Counted from the stretch's first letter, positions 26,895-35,414 are shown. The stretch: 38,824 nucleotides of DNA from Chloroflexota bacterium (GCA_024277175.1 JAJRVT010000208.1:1-38824), one strand, 5' to 3'. Numbers and translations: made by a program. The notes: a model not told the origin generated them from the sequence alone.

Positions 26895-27866
26895 CTATTC
26901 TTCAGCCGTCTCGGCCACATCTTCCGCCGCGGCTTCTTCCACAACTTCCTCGGCCACGACTTCGCTCTTCTCCTCGCCAGCGACCTCAGTCACGGCATCT
27001 TCCACCATGATCTCTTCAACCATTACCTCTTCAATCGCGACGTCGGCTTCAGTTTCCTCGGCCTTGGTTTCCTCCACCTCAGTCTCACTCTGCAATTTCG
27101 CCAGAGTGCTGGGACCAAGGTATTGCTCCATATCGGCCAGATCCGCCTTGCTGACCTGTCCCGTGTCGGCCAACTCCACCTCGCGAATGCGCTGCCCCTC
27201 TTCCACCGCGTCAGCGATCGCGCCGACGATCAGTTTAACGGCGCGAATGGCGTCGTCGTTGCTGGGGATGGGGTAGGCGATCGGGTCAGGGTCGCAGTTG
27301 GTGTCAACCATGCCAATAATAGGAATCTTCAGCTTACTGGCTTCTTTCACCGCCAGTTCTTCCATATTGGTATCCACCACGAAAACCATGTCCGGGAGTT
27401 TGGTCAGCGTCTTCAGACCGCCCAAGCGACGATTGAGTTTTTTGACTTCACGATCGATGCTGAGTTGCTCTTTTTTGGAGAGGTTGCGAAACTCGCCGGC
27501 GTCGATGCGGCGCTCCAGTTTCAGCAGGTAATCGATCCGCTGCTTGATGGTCTGCCAATTGGTCAGCGTGCCGCCAAGCCAGCGCTGGTTGATGTAGGGC
27601 ATGCGGCAGCGTTCCGCGTCCAGCTTGATGGTGGCCTGGGCCTGGCGCTTGGTGCCCACGAAGAGAACCGTCTCTCCTCTGGTCACCCGCCGGGTCACCA
27701 TATCGCAATACTCATTGAGGCGCAGCATGGTCTGCTGCAGGTCGATGATGTGGATTCCACTGCGTTCTGTGAAGATATAGGGGCGCATCTTCGGGTTCCA
27801 GCGGCGGGTGCGGTGGCCAAAATGGACGCCCGCCTCCAGCAACTGCTTCATTGTCACTTTCGCCAT
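26895..27866 (-). CDS. rpsB: 30S ribosomal protein S2 with long acidic C-terminal tail
   Basis: Small-subunit protein S2. Residues 1-230 are ordinary: [47 protein letters not shown] and [22 protein letters not shown]. The protein is 323 aa instead of the usual 225-260. Residues 260-323 form an acidic, low-complexity tail of Glu, Val and Ala in which about 27 of 64 residues are Asp or Glu. The ATG at 27866 is chosen because AGGAG lies nine bases upstream; the frame is open further upstream, but that is leader sequence. It heads the rpsB-tsf operon with a leader of about 160 bases. Confidence 0.96.
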   Translation of the reverse strand: MAKVTMKQLLEAGVHFGHRTRRWNPKMRPYIFTERSGIHIIDLQQTMLRLNEYCDMVTRRVTRGETVLFVGTKRQAQATIKLDAERCRMPYINQRWLGGTLTNWQTIKQRIDYLLKLERRIDAGEFRNLSKKEQLSIDREVKKLNRRLGGLKTLTKLPDMVFVVDTNMEELAVKEASKLKIPIIGMVDTNCDPDPIAYPIPSNDDAIRAVKLIVGAIADAVEEGQRIREVELADTGQVSKADLADMEQYLGPSTLAKLQSETEVEETKAEETEADVAIEEVMVEEIMVEDAVTEVAGEEKSEVVAEEVVEEAAAEDVAETAEE

Positions 27867-28031
27867 CAGAGTTTTCTCCTGTTCGATGGGTTTTTCATCC
27901 GCACCGTTCATCCCGGAAACAGACTGCCAACGCCTGGCGATGCAAGCGAAAACAGCACCCGGTTCACCGGTCCCGGTGCGTGTCGAATAAAATAGAACAA
28001 ACAATCGGCGTTGTATAGACGCCAATTGTTA

Positions 28032-28061
28032 ATCATAACACAGTAGTGGAGATTTATTCAA
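28032..28061 (-). promoter_or_regulatory. Predicted promoter of rpsB-tsf
   Basis: On the minus strand TTGAAT (28061-28056) and TATGAT (28037-28032) are separated by 18 bases, the same arrangement as the nagA promoter. Transcription would begin near 28025, leaving a leader of about 159 bases that contains the short palindrome CACCGGGACCGGTG. Leaders of this length before rpsB are often sites of S2 autoregulation, but no known S2 motif was confirmed. Confidence 0.55.
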
Positions 28062-28091
28062 AATTTAGGAGTAGAATTTGAGAGGGGATTG

Positions 28092-28140
28092 TGACAAGAT
28101 GGCAGGATGACAAGATGACGGTCATCCTGTCGTCTTGTCA
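28092..28140. repeat. Family B inverted repeat (GATGACAAGATGACAGG type) at the response regulator 3' end
   Basis: Arms 28092-28111 and 28121-28140 are complementary at 18 of 20 positions. The right arm contains the stop codon (28124-28122) and the last six codons of the response regulator gene. Related copies lie at 1365-1388 and 31547-31623. Confidence 0.85.
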
Positions 28141-28847
28141 TCCTGTTGATAATCCACAAACCGGTATCCCAGGCCCCGTTCGGTAAAGATATACTGGGGA
28201 TTGGAGGGATCCTTCTCGATCTTCTTACGCAGGTAGGTGATGTAGAGCCGCAGCAGGTGACCGTCGTCGATGTATTCGGGACCCCAAACCTTGGTCAGAA
28301 GCGTCTCGTGGGGCATGACCCAGCCCGCGTTCTGGATCAGTTGGTAAAGAAGTCTATATTCGGTGGGGCGTAGGCCGATGCGCTGGCCCTCAACGATCAC
28401 GTCCCGCCGTTGTAGATCCACCTGCAAGCGGTCGTCGATTTTGATGATCTGCTTGTCCGGTCGGCCGGGCGTTTCGAGACGACGCAACACCGCGCGGATG
28501 CGGCTGGAAAGTTCGCGCGGGCTGAAAGGCTTGGTTACATAGTCGTCTGCGCCCAGGTCCAGGCCCTTGACGCGGTCCTCCTCATCCGCACGCACGGTTA
28601 ACATGATCACGGCTGCGTCGCTGATCTCGCGTATACGCTTCAGGGTCTCGAAGCCGTCCATGCCCGGCATTTCCACATCCAACAACACCAGGTCCGGGTT
28701 GTAATCCCGCACCTTTTCCAGGGCCTGGAGGCCGTTGTTGGCTTCCAGGGTGATATAACCCTCCAGGTCCAGGTTCATCTTGACGAAACGAACCATACGC
28801 GGCTCGTCATCGACGATGAGGATGGTCTGTTTTGGCTGCGAGGACAT
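28122..28847 (-). CDS. OmpR/PhoB-family response regulator
   Basis: A 241-aa two-component response regulator. The receiver domain (about 7-120) has the acidic pair D13/D14, phosphoacceptor D57 ([10 protein letters not shown]), T84 and K106 (VTKPFSP). The C-terminal winged helix (about 135-233) has [17 protein letters not shown] and [17 protein letters not shown], typical of OmpR/KdpE-like binding domains. No histidine kinase is adjacent, so it is an orphan. The ATG at 28847 is preferred; GGAG lies about 11 bases upstream. The final residues after the conserved ERGLGYRF end (QQDDKTTG) are encoded by the family B repeat, so the tail is probably not functional. Confidence 0.9.
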   Translation of the reverse strand: MSSQPKQTILIVDDEPRMVRFVKMNLDLEGYITLEANNGLQALEKVRDYNPDLVLLDVEMPGMDGFETLKRIREISDAAVIMLTVRADEEDRVKGLDLGADDYVTKPFSPRELSSRIRAVLRRLETPGRPDKQIIKIDDRLQVDLQRRDVIVEGQRIGLRPTEYRLLYQLIQNAGWVMPHETLLTKVWGPEYIDDGHLLRLYITYLRKKIEKDPSNPQYIFTERGLGYRFVDYQQDDKTTG

Positions 28848-28873
28848 AGGGTTGGGATCTCCCAGGAATTGAT

Positions 28874-29000
28874 GGCGTGAAACGTGATGCGTGAGGGCTG
28901 GGGTGTACAGAAAGTAGGAGATTGGCCGTTTGAGCGCCAAGACAATCTCTCAATCTCCAATCTCTCCGCAGCGCCTCACGTTTCACCTCTTCACGCTTCA
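28874..29000. repeat. Composite repeat region: family C arms around a GGAGATTGG inverted repeat
   Basis: GTGAAACGTGA (28877-28887) is a perfect complement of TCACGTTTCAC (28976-28986). Inside, GGAGATTGG near 28917-28925 pairs with CCAATCTCT near 28958-28966, next to CAATCTCTCAATCTCCAATC. The whole region fills the gap between the response regulator start and the stop codon of the upstream lipoprotein gene, beginning right after that TAG. Confidence 0.75.
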
Positions 29001-29004
29001 CATT

Positions 29005-29676
29005 CTATTCAGCGTAACCGGGCAAGGCCAGCGAGTCATAATCCAGACGACCGATATCGACCACGCTGTCCGGCTCCACATCCACCAGAATCGGGTCGCC
29101 GGTGACGGGGTCGGCCAACATAACCGATGTGATCACCGCATCCACGATGATGGCGTAGGTGCCGGGCGCGACTTCATCGATGGCGAACCGTCCGAAATCG
29201 TCAGTGGTGCTGCGAAAGGCGTTGGCGGCGTCGTAACCGGCCACGCGCGGCACGCCGTCATCATCGCGAATCACCTCGGCCAGGCCCACGATCATGTTGA
29301 CGACAGGGCGTTCACCGCCGCTCAAGACCATGATGCGTCCGGTCACACCACCGCTGTCCGCCGTAGTCTTGGCTTCCAAGGCCGGCGGTTCGACGACGAT
29401 CGGTGCGGTTAGGGGCGATTCGGGCGCGTCCAACGGCGACTCGGGCGCATTCAGCGGGCTGGTTTCCTGTTCGGGCTCAGTCGTCTCCTGGGCTGTGGGG
29501 GCCTCGGCCGTGGGTTCTTGCGCAGCAGGCTCCGTTGTGGCTGGGGCCGCGGCTTCGTTCGGGGCTGACGTCGCTTCAGGCGCTGCGCTCCGATCGCGTC
29601 CACACGCTGCCAGGATAACGACCGCGAAAATCAAAACCAGCACTGTCAATTTTTTAGTCATAGGCGTTTTAATCAT
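29005..29676 (-). CDS. Lipoprotein with carboxypeptidase-regulatory-like domain
   Basis: A 223-aa lipoprotein with signal MTKKLTVLVLIFAVVILAAC and lipidated cysteine C25. A long Ala/Pro/Thr/Glu linker follows, including the repeated LNAPESPLDAPESPL, to about residue 95. The C-terminal domain (about 110-205) has GRIMVLSGGERPVVNMIVG and DDFGRFAIDEVAPGTYAIIV, the pattern of a CarboxypepD_reg-like or prealbumin-like beta-sandwich, usually an adhesive or structural module. The start could be 29676 or the ATG five codons later (29661); neither has a good ribosome-binding site. The stop TAG directly abuts the family C repeat. Confidence 0.8.
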   Translation of the reverse strand: MIKTPMTKKLTVLVLIFAVVILAACGRDRSAAPEATSAPNEAAAPATTEPAAQEPTAEAPTAQETTEPEQETSPLNAPESPLDAPESPLTAPIVVEPPALEAKTTADSGGVTGRIMVLSGGERPVVNMIVGLAEVIRDDDGVPRVAGYDAANAFRSTTDDFGRFAIDEVAPGTYAIIVDAVITSVMLADPVTGDPILVDVEPDSVVDIGRLDYDSLALPGYAE

Positions 29677-29840
29677 GGAAGGTTGCTCATTCGTGTAATC
29701 AGCCCTTCTCCGGGCTGAACGTTATAGACGGTCCATCTGTCATCCAACAGTCCCATTCTATCCAGAAATTGCAACAGACACAAGAAATCGGAGGAGTCGG
29801 GAGTCGTTGACAGATGGAGACCGGGGTGTCGCACAGGAAA

Positions 29841-29865
29841 AGGGGTGGCGTGACCGCCACCCCCT
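29841..29865 (-). terminator. Probable terminator of the four-repeat secreted protein gene
   Basis: GGGGTGGCG (29842-29850) and CGCCACCCC (29855-29863) form a 9-bp stem with a 4-base loop. In the minus sense a short TTTT tract follows. It lies 33 bases past the stop codon of the gene at 29898. Confidence 0.75.
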
Positions 29866-29897
29866 CCGTTCATCTCATATCTGATTAGCTGTTGGCC

Positions 29898-31232
29898 TTA
29901 CGGGGTGACGTTGACGCCCTCGTAGACCAGGAACTGATCATTGGTGGCGCCAGCCTGAAGTTGGTTGACCACAGCCACGATCTTGGCGTTGGCGTCGCTG
30001 GCCTCACAGCGAGCGCTGCCCACGTAGCCGTCGGCGATCTTGCCCTGCTGGAGATCGGTCAGAGCCTGACCCTGGCTCAGCGTGCCGCTGACGGTGTAAG
30101 TGCTGTTGGTGAAGGTGCAGTTCACAGTCGCCTGCGGGCCACCCACATGCTGGACGTTGAAGCCGGTGAAGTAACCGGAGTTGCGGTCCATGATCAGCGG
30201 CATCACAACCACGTTGGTGGCCTGGTCGGGATCGAAGGAGCCGTAAGCTTCACCGTTGACGCCGGGCAGCAACTGGTTGCCAATGCCGACCAGCGGCTGG
30301 TTGGTGCTGTTGCCGGTGACCGCGGCCGAGCCGATGAAGGTGGCCCCGGCGGCGCAGGTCGAGTTGGCGCCGTTGGCGAAGGCGGCCAGGGCGAAGGTGG
30401 CCGAAGCGCCAGGCTGGATGGACTGGGTCTCGGTGCAGGCGGCGCCAGCAGACGACGGCGTGTAGGAGACGGTGACGTCAGTCGCCTGGGTGCCTGCGTT
30501 CTGAATCTGAAGACCGGTGATATAGTTGGCGTTGTTGGCGTTGATCAGCGGGAACACCGGGGCGGTGGCGCCGCCGGAGAAACCGGTATAGGCGAAGATG
30601 ATCTTATCACTCTCCTGGATGACCGCGGCCACCACAGGCTTGTCGCTGGTCACCGTGCCGGCGAAGACCGGGCCGGGGTGATTTTCCTGGGACTGATAGA
30701 AGGCCTTGGCCGCGCCGGGCTGCACAGTGGCGCTGGCGCTGGTGCTGTCACTGTAGGCGACATTGACGCTGGCCGGGTCGGTGCTGGCGTTCTGCACGCT
30801 GAACCAGGTGGTGAAGATGCCGGCGTTGTCTTTGTTCAACAGCGGCAACTGAACCTCAGTCGCGCCGGAACTGCGGCCCACATAAGAGGCGGCGGCAGAG
30901 AAATCAGAGGACAAAATGTTGGAAATCGCAGCCACGTTCTTGTCAGATGAGATCACGACCGAGCCGCTGAAGCCGGCGGACACGTTGCTGATGGGGAAAT
31001 AGGTCTTGGAACCGTTGCCGGGAATCTGATCGACCAGGTCGGTGCCGTTCTGGGTGCCGTCCGGGTTATAGGCGGTCAGGGTGACAGTGGCCGCGTCGCT
31101 TTGCAGGTTGGCGACCTGAATGCCTGAAATATAGGCCGGGAACTTGGTCTGGGCGAAAACGGACAGGCTGCCCACAATCAGCAGCGCCATGACCAGGGCT
31201 ACCATTACTGTGATGCGCATTTTTTTGTTCAT
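29898..31232 (-). CDS. Secreted protein of four ~100-residue beta repeats
   Basis: A 444-aa exported protein with signal peptide MNKKMRITVMVALVMALLIV and cleavage near VFA-QT. The rest is four tandem repeats, at about 34-130, 139-230, 237-346 and 354-444. Each begins with Y/F-x-T/S-G-hydrophobic-x-hydrophobic-Q-N: YISGIQVANL, IFTTWFSVQNAS, YITGLQIQNAG and YFTGFNVQHVG. Repeats 2-4 are preceded by a linker of PLxNxxN type (PLLNKDNAG, PLINANNAN, PLIMDRNSG). The composition (Ala, Thr, Ser, Asn, Val; few charges) and alternating pattern suggest beta-sandwich surface domains. Cysteines occur only in repeats 3 and 4. AAGGAG lies nine bases before the ATG at 31232. I do not recognise the family; an adhesin, sheath or surface-layer role is inference. 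Confidence 0.83.
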   Translation of the reverse strand: MNKKMRITVMVALVMALLIVGSLSVFAQTKFPAYISGIQVANLQSDAATVTLTAYNPDGTQNGTDLVDQIPGNGSKTYFPISNVSAGFSGSVVISSDKNVAAISNILSSDFSAAASYVGRSSGATEVQLPLLNKDNAGIFTTWFSVQNASTDPASVNVAYSDSTSASATVQPGAAKAFYQSQENHPGPVFAGTVTSDKPVVAAVIQESDKIIFAYTGFSGGATAPVFPLINANNANYITGLQIQNAGTQATDVTVSYTPSSAGAACTETQSIQPGASATFALAAFANGANSTCAAGATFIGSAAVTGNSTNQPLVGIGNQLLPGVNGEAYGSFDPDQATNVVVMPLIMDRNSGYFTGFNVQHVGGPQATVNCTFTNSTYTVSGTLSQGQALTDLQQGKIADGYVGSARCEASDANAKIVAVVNQLQAGATNDQFLVYEGVNVTP

Positions 31233-31546
31233 GCTCTGATTCTCCTTGGATTGTTGATAGTTACGACTGTGAACGATAGTACGAACGTCTTGCGGATGGC
31301 TATGGATTATCTCTCCCCGATTACCCGTCTTTGACTCTAACGTGGAAACCCGTCTGTCATTCAGATTCCCACGCCGCGCAGACAATCTAGGGGTGCGCCG
31401 TTGCAAAAACCAGTCTAGCCCAAATACTGCAAAAATCAATACAACGTTCGGGGTATTCTATGGATTAGTCCTGGATCACACGCCTCATCCACGCCAATAT
31501 CGCCCCGATCCACCATACCCCATTGGTAGTATTCTCTCTGGTAGCA
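31233..31546 (-). other. Upstream region of the secreted-repeat gene (about 310 bases without a gene)
   Basis: This stretch holds the long leader and probable promoter of the secreted protein. A candidate is TTGATT (31439-31434) and TAGACT (31417-31412) with 16 bases between, which would leave a leader of about 175 bases. No coding sequence was supported. The family B repeat follows at 31547. Confidence 0.35.
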
Positions 31547-31623
31547 GGATGATAAGGTGACAAGATGACCGGATGCGGCAGTCGTCACCCTGTCATCTTG
31601 TCATCTTGTCACCCCGTCATCTT
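31547..31623. repeat. Family B inverted repeat at the UPF0104 gene 3' end
   Basis: The left arm AGGATGATAAGGTGACAAGATGA (31547-31569) pairs imperfectly with 31601-31623. An extra copy of TCATCTTGTCA at 31593-31603 offers an alternative partner for 31558-31568. The right arm includes the last codons and stop (31603-31601) of the UPF0104 gene. Confidence 0.85.
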
Positions 31624-32527
31624 GCCGCCAGCGCATGAAGAGCGTGATCAGCCCCAGGCCAATGAGTTCGTAAATCAACATCAGCACCCGGGTGAGGACG
31701 GCGATGAGCACGGCGAAGGAGGAGGGCATGATCGCACTCAGGAGCAGGCTGAGTCCCACTTCGGTGAAACCGAAATTGCTGGGCAGGAAGATGACCATGA
31801 CTGACAGGGTCCCCACCAGGCTGAAGGCGCCTACCACGTAGGGCAGAACGCTCAGGGGCAGGGGCAGCACGGCGATGGCCACCAGATAGAGGACCAGACC
31901 GCCCACCAGCCACGGGATCAGGTAGAGCAGCAGCCAGCGGATGATGTTGGCGTAGGGGATCTGGGGCGCGTCGTGGAGACCAAGCCGGTGAAGGACGGCG
32001 TCGATGACCCGGGGATGGGTGGCCGCCAGGCCCACCAGGGCCGCGGCGATCAGCCCGACCCGGTAGTAGCCGGGCAGGTCCGCCAGGATGTAGGTGGCCA
32101 GGGCCAGGGTCAGCACCGCGCCCGAGACCACGCTGATCACCAGTTCCAGGCTGCTGGCCACAGTCACCATACGCACCGATTCGCCATGCTGCTTGTAGAG
32201 ATAACCCCGGCCAGCCACATACCAGATGGTTCCCGGCAGGCGCTTGGCCAGTTGGGAGATAGCGTAATAGCGCACATGGTCCGATGTGCTGACCTGGCTG
32301 CCCAGGGTGCGCATCATGTCCGCCCAGATCAGAGCCGCGGCGATCAGGCCGAAGAGGAGGATTACCATGGCTGCGAAGATATAGAACCAGTTCAGGTTCC
32401 AATCGTAGGTCAGCAGCACCTCGCGCTCGCGATAGAGCAGCGCAAAGAGGATGCCCACGGAGATCAGGATGGTGAAAAGGGTGAGCGCCGCTTTCTTCCA
32501 ATGACGCTGCCGCAGGGCCTGGATCAT
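31601..32527 (-). CDS. UPF0104 / lysylphosphatidylglycerol synthase-type membrane protein
   Basis: A 308-aa polytopic membrane protein with about eight hydrophobic segments. It has the family's conserved SQLAKRLPGTIWYVAGRGYL near residues 90-110 and FLPSNFGFTEVGLSLLL in the C-terminal half. Family members include the flippase-like part of MprF and glycan-cluster proteins thought to move lipid-linked molecules. Here it overlaps the upstream methyltransferase gene by four bases (ATGA), so translation is coupled and a role in exporting the product of this cluster is likely. The terminal residues QDDGVTR are encoded by the family B repeat. Confidence 0.85.
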   Translation of the reverse strand: MIQALRQRHWKKAALTLFTILISVGILFALLYREREVLLTYDWNLNWFYIFAAMVILLFGLIAAALIWADMMRTLGSQVSTSDHVRYYAISQLAKRLPGTIWYVAGRGYLYKQHGESVRMVTVASSLELVISVVSGAVLTLALATYILADLPGYYRVGLIAAALVGLAATHPRVIDAVLHRLGLHDAPQIPYANIIRWLLLYLIPWLVGGLVLYLVAIAVLPLPLSVLPYVVGAFSLVGTLSVMVIFLPSNFGFTEVGLSLLLSAIMPSSFAVLIAVLTRVLMLIYELIGLGLITLFMRWRQDDGVTR

Positions 32528-33297
32528 GTATAGGGCAACAGAGGATAGTAGGAGACGTCGGGTCCGCCTTCCGCCCGGCGACAGATGAAGACAAAATGGT
32601 TGGCCAGGTTGGGCGGCGTCATCATGGCCAGTGCCGCGCGCACCAACTTTTGGGGATGGGTCCAGGTATAGCGACGGTCCTCGGGCGTGCGCGGATGGTT
32701 GACTTCGCCCCAGGGGACCATGCGCAGGATCTCCAGCCCGCCGGCCCCCAGCATGGCCTCCCAGGTGTTGCGGGTGGCGTAGCGCTGGAGGGGCTGCCGG
32801 TCGTCGAAGACTTCGCCCGTGCGCCGGACGTGACGGATGTTGCCCAGCAGGCCGAAGACGTTGGGCAAGAGGATGGCGGCTCGCCCTTCCGGCTTGAGCA
32901 CCCGCGCCATCTCGCGCACGCCGTCCACCGGCTCGTCATAGTGCTCCAGACTGCCGATATTGGTGACGTAGTCGATGCTCGCGTCGGGCATGGGGATGGA
33001 GCGGCCATTGGCCACCACCCAGCCGGCGTCGGGCGTTCCCTGCGCGCCCCGTTGCAGCCCGGTGAAGGAGAGGTCCAGCCCCATAGCGTTGATCCCCTGG
33101 GCTTGGGCCAGTTCCACCAGGCGCCCATGGGCGCAGGCCACGTCCAGCAGGGTGGACCCCGGCTCCGGCCCCAGCAGGTCGATGATCCACAGGTAGAATG
33201 AATCGCGCATCAGGATGACGCTTTCCTGGAAGAAATCGTCGTAGGCCTCCTGGATGGATTGGCCGTCATGGACGGCTTGATGACGAATTTCCAACAT
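32524..33297 (-). CDS. Class I SAM-dependent methyltransferase
   Basis: A 257-aa methyltransferase. The SAM-binding motif I is LLDVACAHGRLVELA, the acidic residue after strand 2 is in AMGLDLSF, and motif II/III appears as IDYVTNIGSLEHYDEP and VLKPEGRAAILLPN. This resembles the methyltransferases of surface-sugar clusters. AGGGAG lies eight bases before the ATG at 33297. The gene starts 13 bases after the upstream methyltransferase ends and overlaps the UPF0104 gene, so it is in the middle of an operon. The substrate is unknown. Confidence 0.87.
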   Translation of the reverse strand: MLEIRHQAVHDGQSIQEAYDDFFQESVILMRDSFYLWIIDLLGPEPGSTLLDVACAHGRLVELAQAQGINAMGLDLSFTGLQRGAQGTPDAGWVVANGRSIPMPDASIDYVTNIGSLEHYDEPVDGVREMARVLKPEGRAAILLPNVFGLLGNIRHVRRTGEVFDDRQPLQRYATRNTWEAMLGAGGLEILRMVPWGEVNHPRTPEDRRYTWTHPQKLVRAALAMMTPPNLANHFVFICRRAEGGPDVSYYPLLPYT

Positions 33298-33310
33298 GAT
33301 GGCTTCTCCC

Positions 33311-34246
33311 TCAGCCTCGTTTGCGGGCCGTGGTCACCACCAACGGTCCTCGGAGCGTGACGCTTGGAATGTAGAACAAGGGCGCGGTCGCCAGGCGCGT
33401 CAGCGGGTTGTAAAGCGCCCGGCCGGCCAGTCGCTTCGTCTCTTCAGACGCGCCGTGGGCCGTCAGCCAAAAACGCACGCTGAGCGCAAAGGTCATGTAG
33501 CTGCCGATGGCGCTGCTGTGGTCCAGCACATCGAATCCCTCCCGGCCCAACATGCGTTCCAGCGTCCAGGGCGTGAAGACATAGAGGTGGCGGGGCGCGT
33601 CCAGCCCCGCCCAGTACGGGCCGAAGAGCCGGGCGTCCCAGGAGGCCAGGTTTGGCACGCGCAGGACCACGATCCCGTCAGGCTTGAGCACTCGGTGGAC
33701 CTCGCGCAGGGTGGCGGCGGGATCATGCAGGTGCTCGAAGACGTCCCACATGGTGACGACGTCGAAGACCTCATCGCCAAAGCTGGCCTGCTCCAGGGTG
33801 CCGGGCAGCACCTCCAGGCCATGACGGCTGCGGGCCAGCAAAGCCACCTCTTCGCTTAGCTCCACGCCATAGGTCTTCCAGCCGCCTTGGGCCTCCATTC
33901 CCAGCATGAACGCGCCCGCGGCGCAGCCGATGTCCAGCAGCCGCCCGCCCTGGGGTCGGTAGCGAGTGACGAAACGCACCCGTTTTTGAGAGCCGTAGTT
34001 GATGGCCTTTTGCAGCAGCCAGTTGCGCTTTTTGCCCACGGAGAAATCCGTGTAGGATTCGTATTCCAGCGGGTAATGCTGGACGATCTCGGCCGGGGTG
34101 GGGCGCGGGTTCTGGTAGACCAGTCCACAGTTCACGCACTGCACCAGCGTGGCGTGGACTTCGGGGCGCTCCAGCAGCAGGTCGGACAGTTGGGCGAAGG
34201 GCCGGGTTTCGGCGCTTCCACACAGGTTACAGGTGACGGTTTCCAT
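33311..34246 (-). CDS. SAM-dependent methyltransferase with N-terminal zinc ribbon
   Basis: A 311-aa protein starting METVTCNLCGSAETRPF. Two CxxC pairs (C6/C9 and the pair in VQCVNCGLVYQNPRP) form a zinc ribbon, as in the sugar C-methyltransferase-like family often found in glycan clusters. The methyltransferase fold follows with LLDIGCAAGAFMLGM, FDVVTMWDVFEHLHDP and VLKPDGIVVLRVPN. The preferred start is the ATG at 34246, where the conserved zinc ribbon begins. An in-frame ATG at 34276 immediately follows the stop of the upstream glycosyltransferase; neither has a clear ribosome-binding site. It probably methylates a lipid-linked or nucleotide-linked sugar, though this is inference. Confidence 0.85.
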   Translation of the reverse strand: METVTCNLCGSAETRPFAQLSDLLLERPEVHATLVQCVNCGLVYQNPRPTPAEIVQHYPLEYESYTDFSVGKKRNWLLQKAINYGSQKRVRFVTRYRPQGGRLLDIGCAAGAFMLGMEAQGGWKTYGVELSEEVALLARSRHGLEVLPGTLEQASFGDEVFDVVTMWDVFEHLHDPAATLREVHRVLKPDGIVVLRVPNLASWDARLFGPYWAGLDAPRHLYVFTPWTLERMLGREGFDVLDHSSAIGSYMTFALSVRFWLTAHGASEETKRLAGRALYNPLTRLATAPLFYIPSVTLRGPLVVTTARKRG

Positions 34247-34276
34247 GTGACATTTATATCCAATGCAAATATCCAT

Positions 34277-35197
34277 TCAGCGAGCGTCATTGGAACGCGG
34301 ATCGTCGCCGAACCATCCGCTCCACCACGCCTTCCACGTGACCGGAACGAGCCGCCAGCGTCCGTGCAACAGATCCTTGACCGTCAACATGCCCAGACGC
34401 AGGGTGGTGAAACCCCACAGAAGCGGCCGGTGCATTCCGCTGGCGTGTTGCCGATAGAAGCGAATCTGGTTGTGGGTGCGCCAACTTCGGGCCCGCGGGT
34501 CATATACGCCTGTGCTGCGAGAGACCTTGTGCCAGATGCGGGCTTCGGTGGCGCAGCCCAGCCGGAACCCGGCCCGGCTGGCCCGCAGACAGAAGTCCGC
34601 GTCCTCCGCGTACATGAAATAGGCCTCGTCCAGCAGGCCGATCCGCTCGAAGACGCTGCGGTGGATCAACATGGCGCACATGTTGAGAAAGTCCACTGTA
34701 ACGAATCGCGGCAGATCGTCCGGGATCAACTGGTCGCGCAGCAGGCTGCGGGTAATCAGCGTTCCATCCAGCCGGCGATCTCCCAAAGACCAAATGCGCG
34801 CCGGCTCATCATGGTACAGGATCAATGGCGCCAAAATGCGGACGTCCGGGTGAGCCTGGATGGCTTCGTCCAGCCTGTCGAAAAAATCGGGCGCCACCAC
34901 CGTATCGTTGTTGATCAGCAACAGCCACTCGGCCCGGTGCTCGCCCTCTTCCGCCAGCGCGGCGGCAATGGCGCGATTGTTACCGCCTGCAAATCCCAAA
35001 TTTTCCGGCTCGGCCAGCAGCCGGATGCGGTCGCCAAACGTCGCCTCCAGCCGGGCCACCGAATCGTCCTGCGAGCCGTTGTCCACCACCCAGATGCGAC
35101 CAGGCTCCACGCCGGCATCCAGGAGCGACTGCACGCAGGCCAGGGTCTCGTCGGCCAGATTCCAGTTAATGGTGATGCAGTCGATGACAGACGTCAC
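34277..35197 (-). CDS. Family 2 glycosyltransferase (rhamnosyltransferase-like)
   Basis: A 306-aa GT-A fold glycosyltransferase of family 2. Near the N terminus are ITINWNLADETLACVQSLL and WVVDNGSQDDS. ENLGFAGGNNRAI follows, then the metal-binding LLINNDTVVAP (D98), and the acceptor-side DEAYFMYAEDADFCLRAS. These are typical of WbbL-like rhamnosyltransferases of surface polysaccharides. The GTG at 35197 is preferred, with GGAG about 10 bases upstream; a GTG at 35230 is an alternative. It is the first gene of the operon with the two methyltransferases and UPF0104. The last residues (DDPRSN) are encoded by a half copy of the family A repeat. Confidence 0.88.
   Translation of the reverse strand: MTSVIDCITINWNLADETLACVQSLLDAGVEPGRIWVVDNGSQDDSVARLEATFGDRIRLLAEPENLGFAGGNNRAIAAALAEEGEHRAEWLLLINNDTVVAPDFFDRLDEAIQAHPDVRILAPLILYHDEPARIWSLGDRRLDGTLITRSLLRDQLIPDDLPRFVTVDFLNMCAMLIHRSVFERIGLLDEAYFMYAEDADFCLRASRAGFRLGCATEARIWHKVSRSTGVYDPRARSWRTHNQIRFYRQHASGMHRPLLWGFTTLRLGMLTVKDLLHGRWRLVPVTWKAWWSGWFGDDPRSNDAR
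34289..34302. repeat. Half copy of family A inside the glycosyltransferase 3' end
   Basis: ATTGGAACGCGGAT is the exact inverted complement of the right arm at 6791-6804 (14 of 14). It encodes part of the terminal DDPRSND of the glycosyltransferase. No second arm is seen nearby. Confidence 0.55.
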
Positions 35198-35334
35198 GTA
35201 TGGGCGACTCCACTCGCGGTGACAGGACACAGAACGACTCAGCAGTATACTTCACTCCGCGCCGATAGCCCAAGAGCGAACGCTAAGCTTTGTCCCAAAA
35301 TTCAGCGTTTTCTGGCAATGCGGGGTGAAAAAGG

Positions 35335-35363
35335 TTGTAAAATCAGGCCGTTTCCCGTATGCT
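35335..35363 (+). promoter_or_regulatory. Possible promoter of the phosphodiesterase gene
   Basis: TTGTAA (35335-35340) and TATGCT (35358-35363) are separated by 17 bases, about 50 bases before the ATG at 35415. The boxes are only moderately similar to consensus. Confidence 0.35.
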
Positions 35364-35414
35364 GACGCCTGGTAAAAACTCATACCACCTCTTCATAATT
35401 ATTGAGACGCGCTT

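Noticed and set aside
27867-28025. N-terminal extension of rpsB
   Set aside because: The S2 sequence clearly begins [13 protein letters not shown] at 27866 with AGGAG upstream. The upstream part is the transcribed leader.
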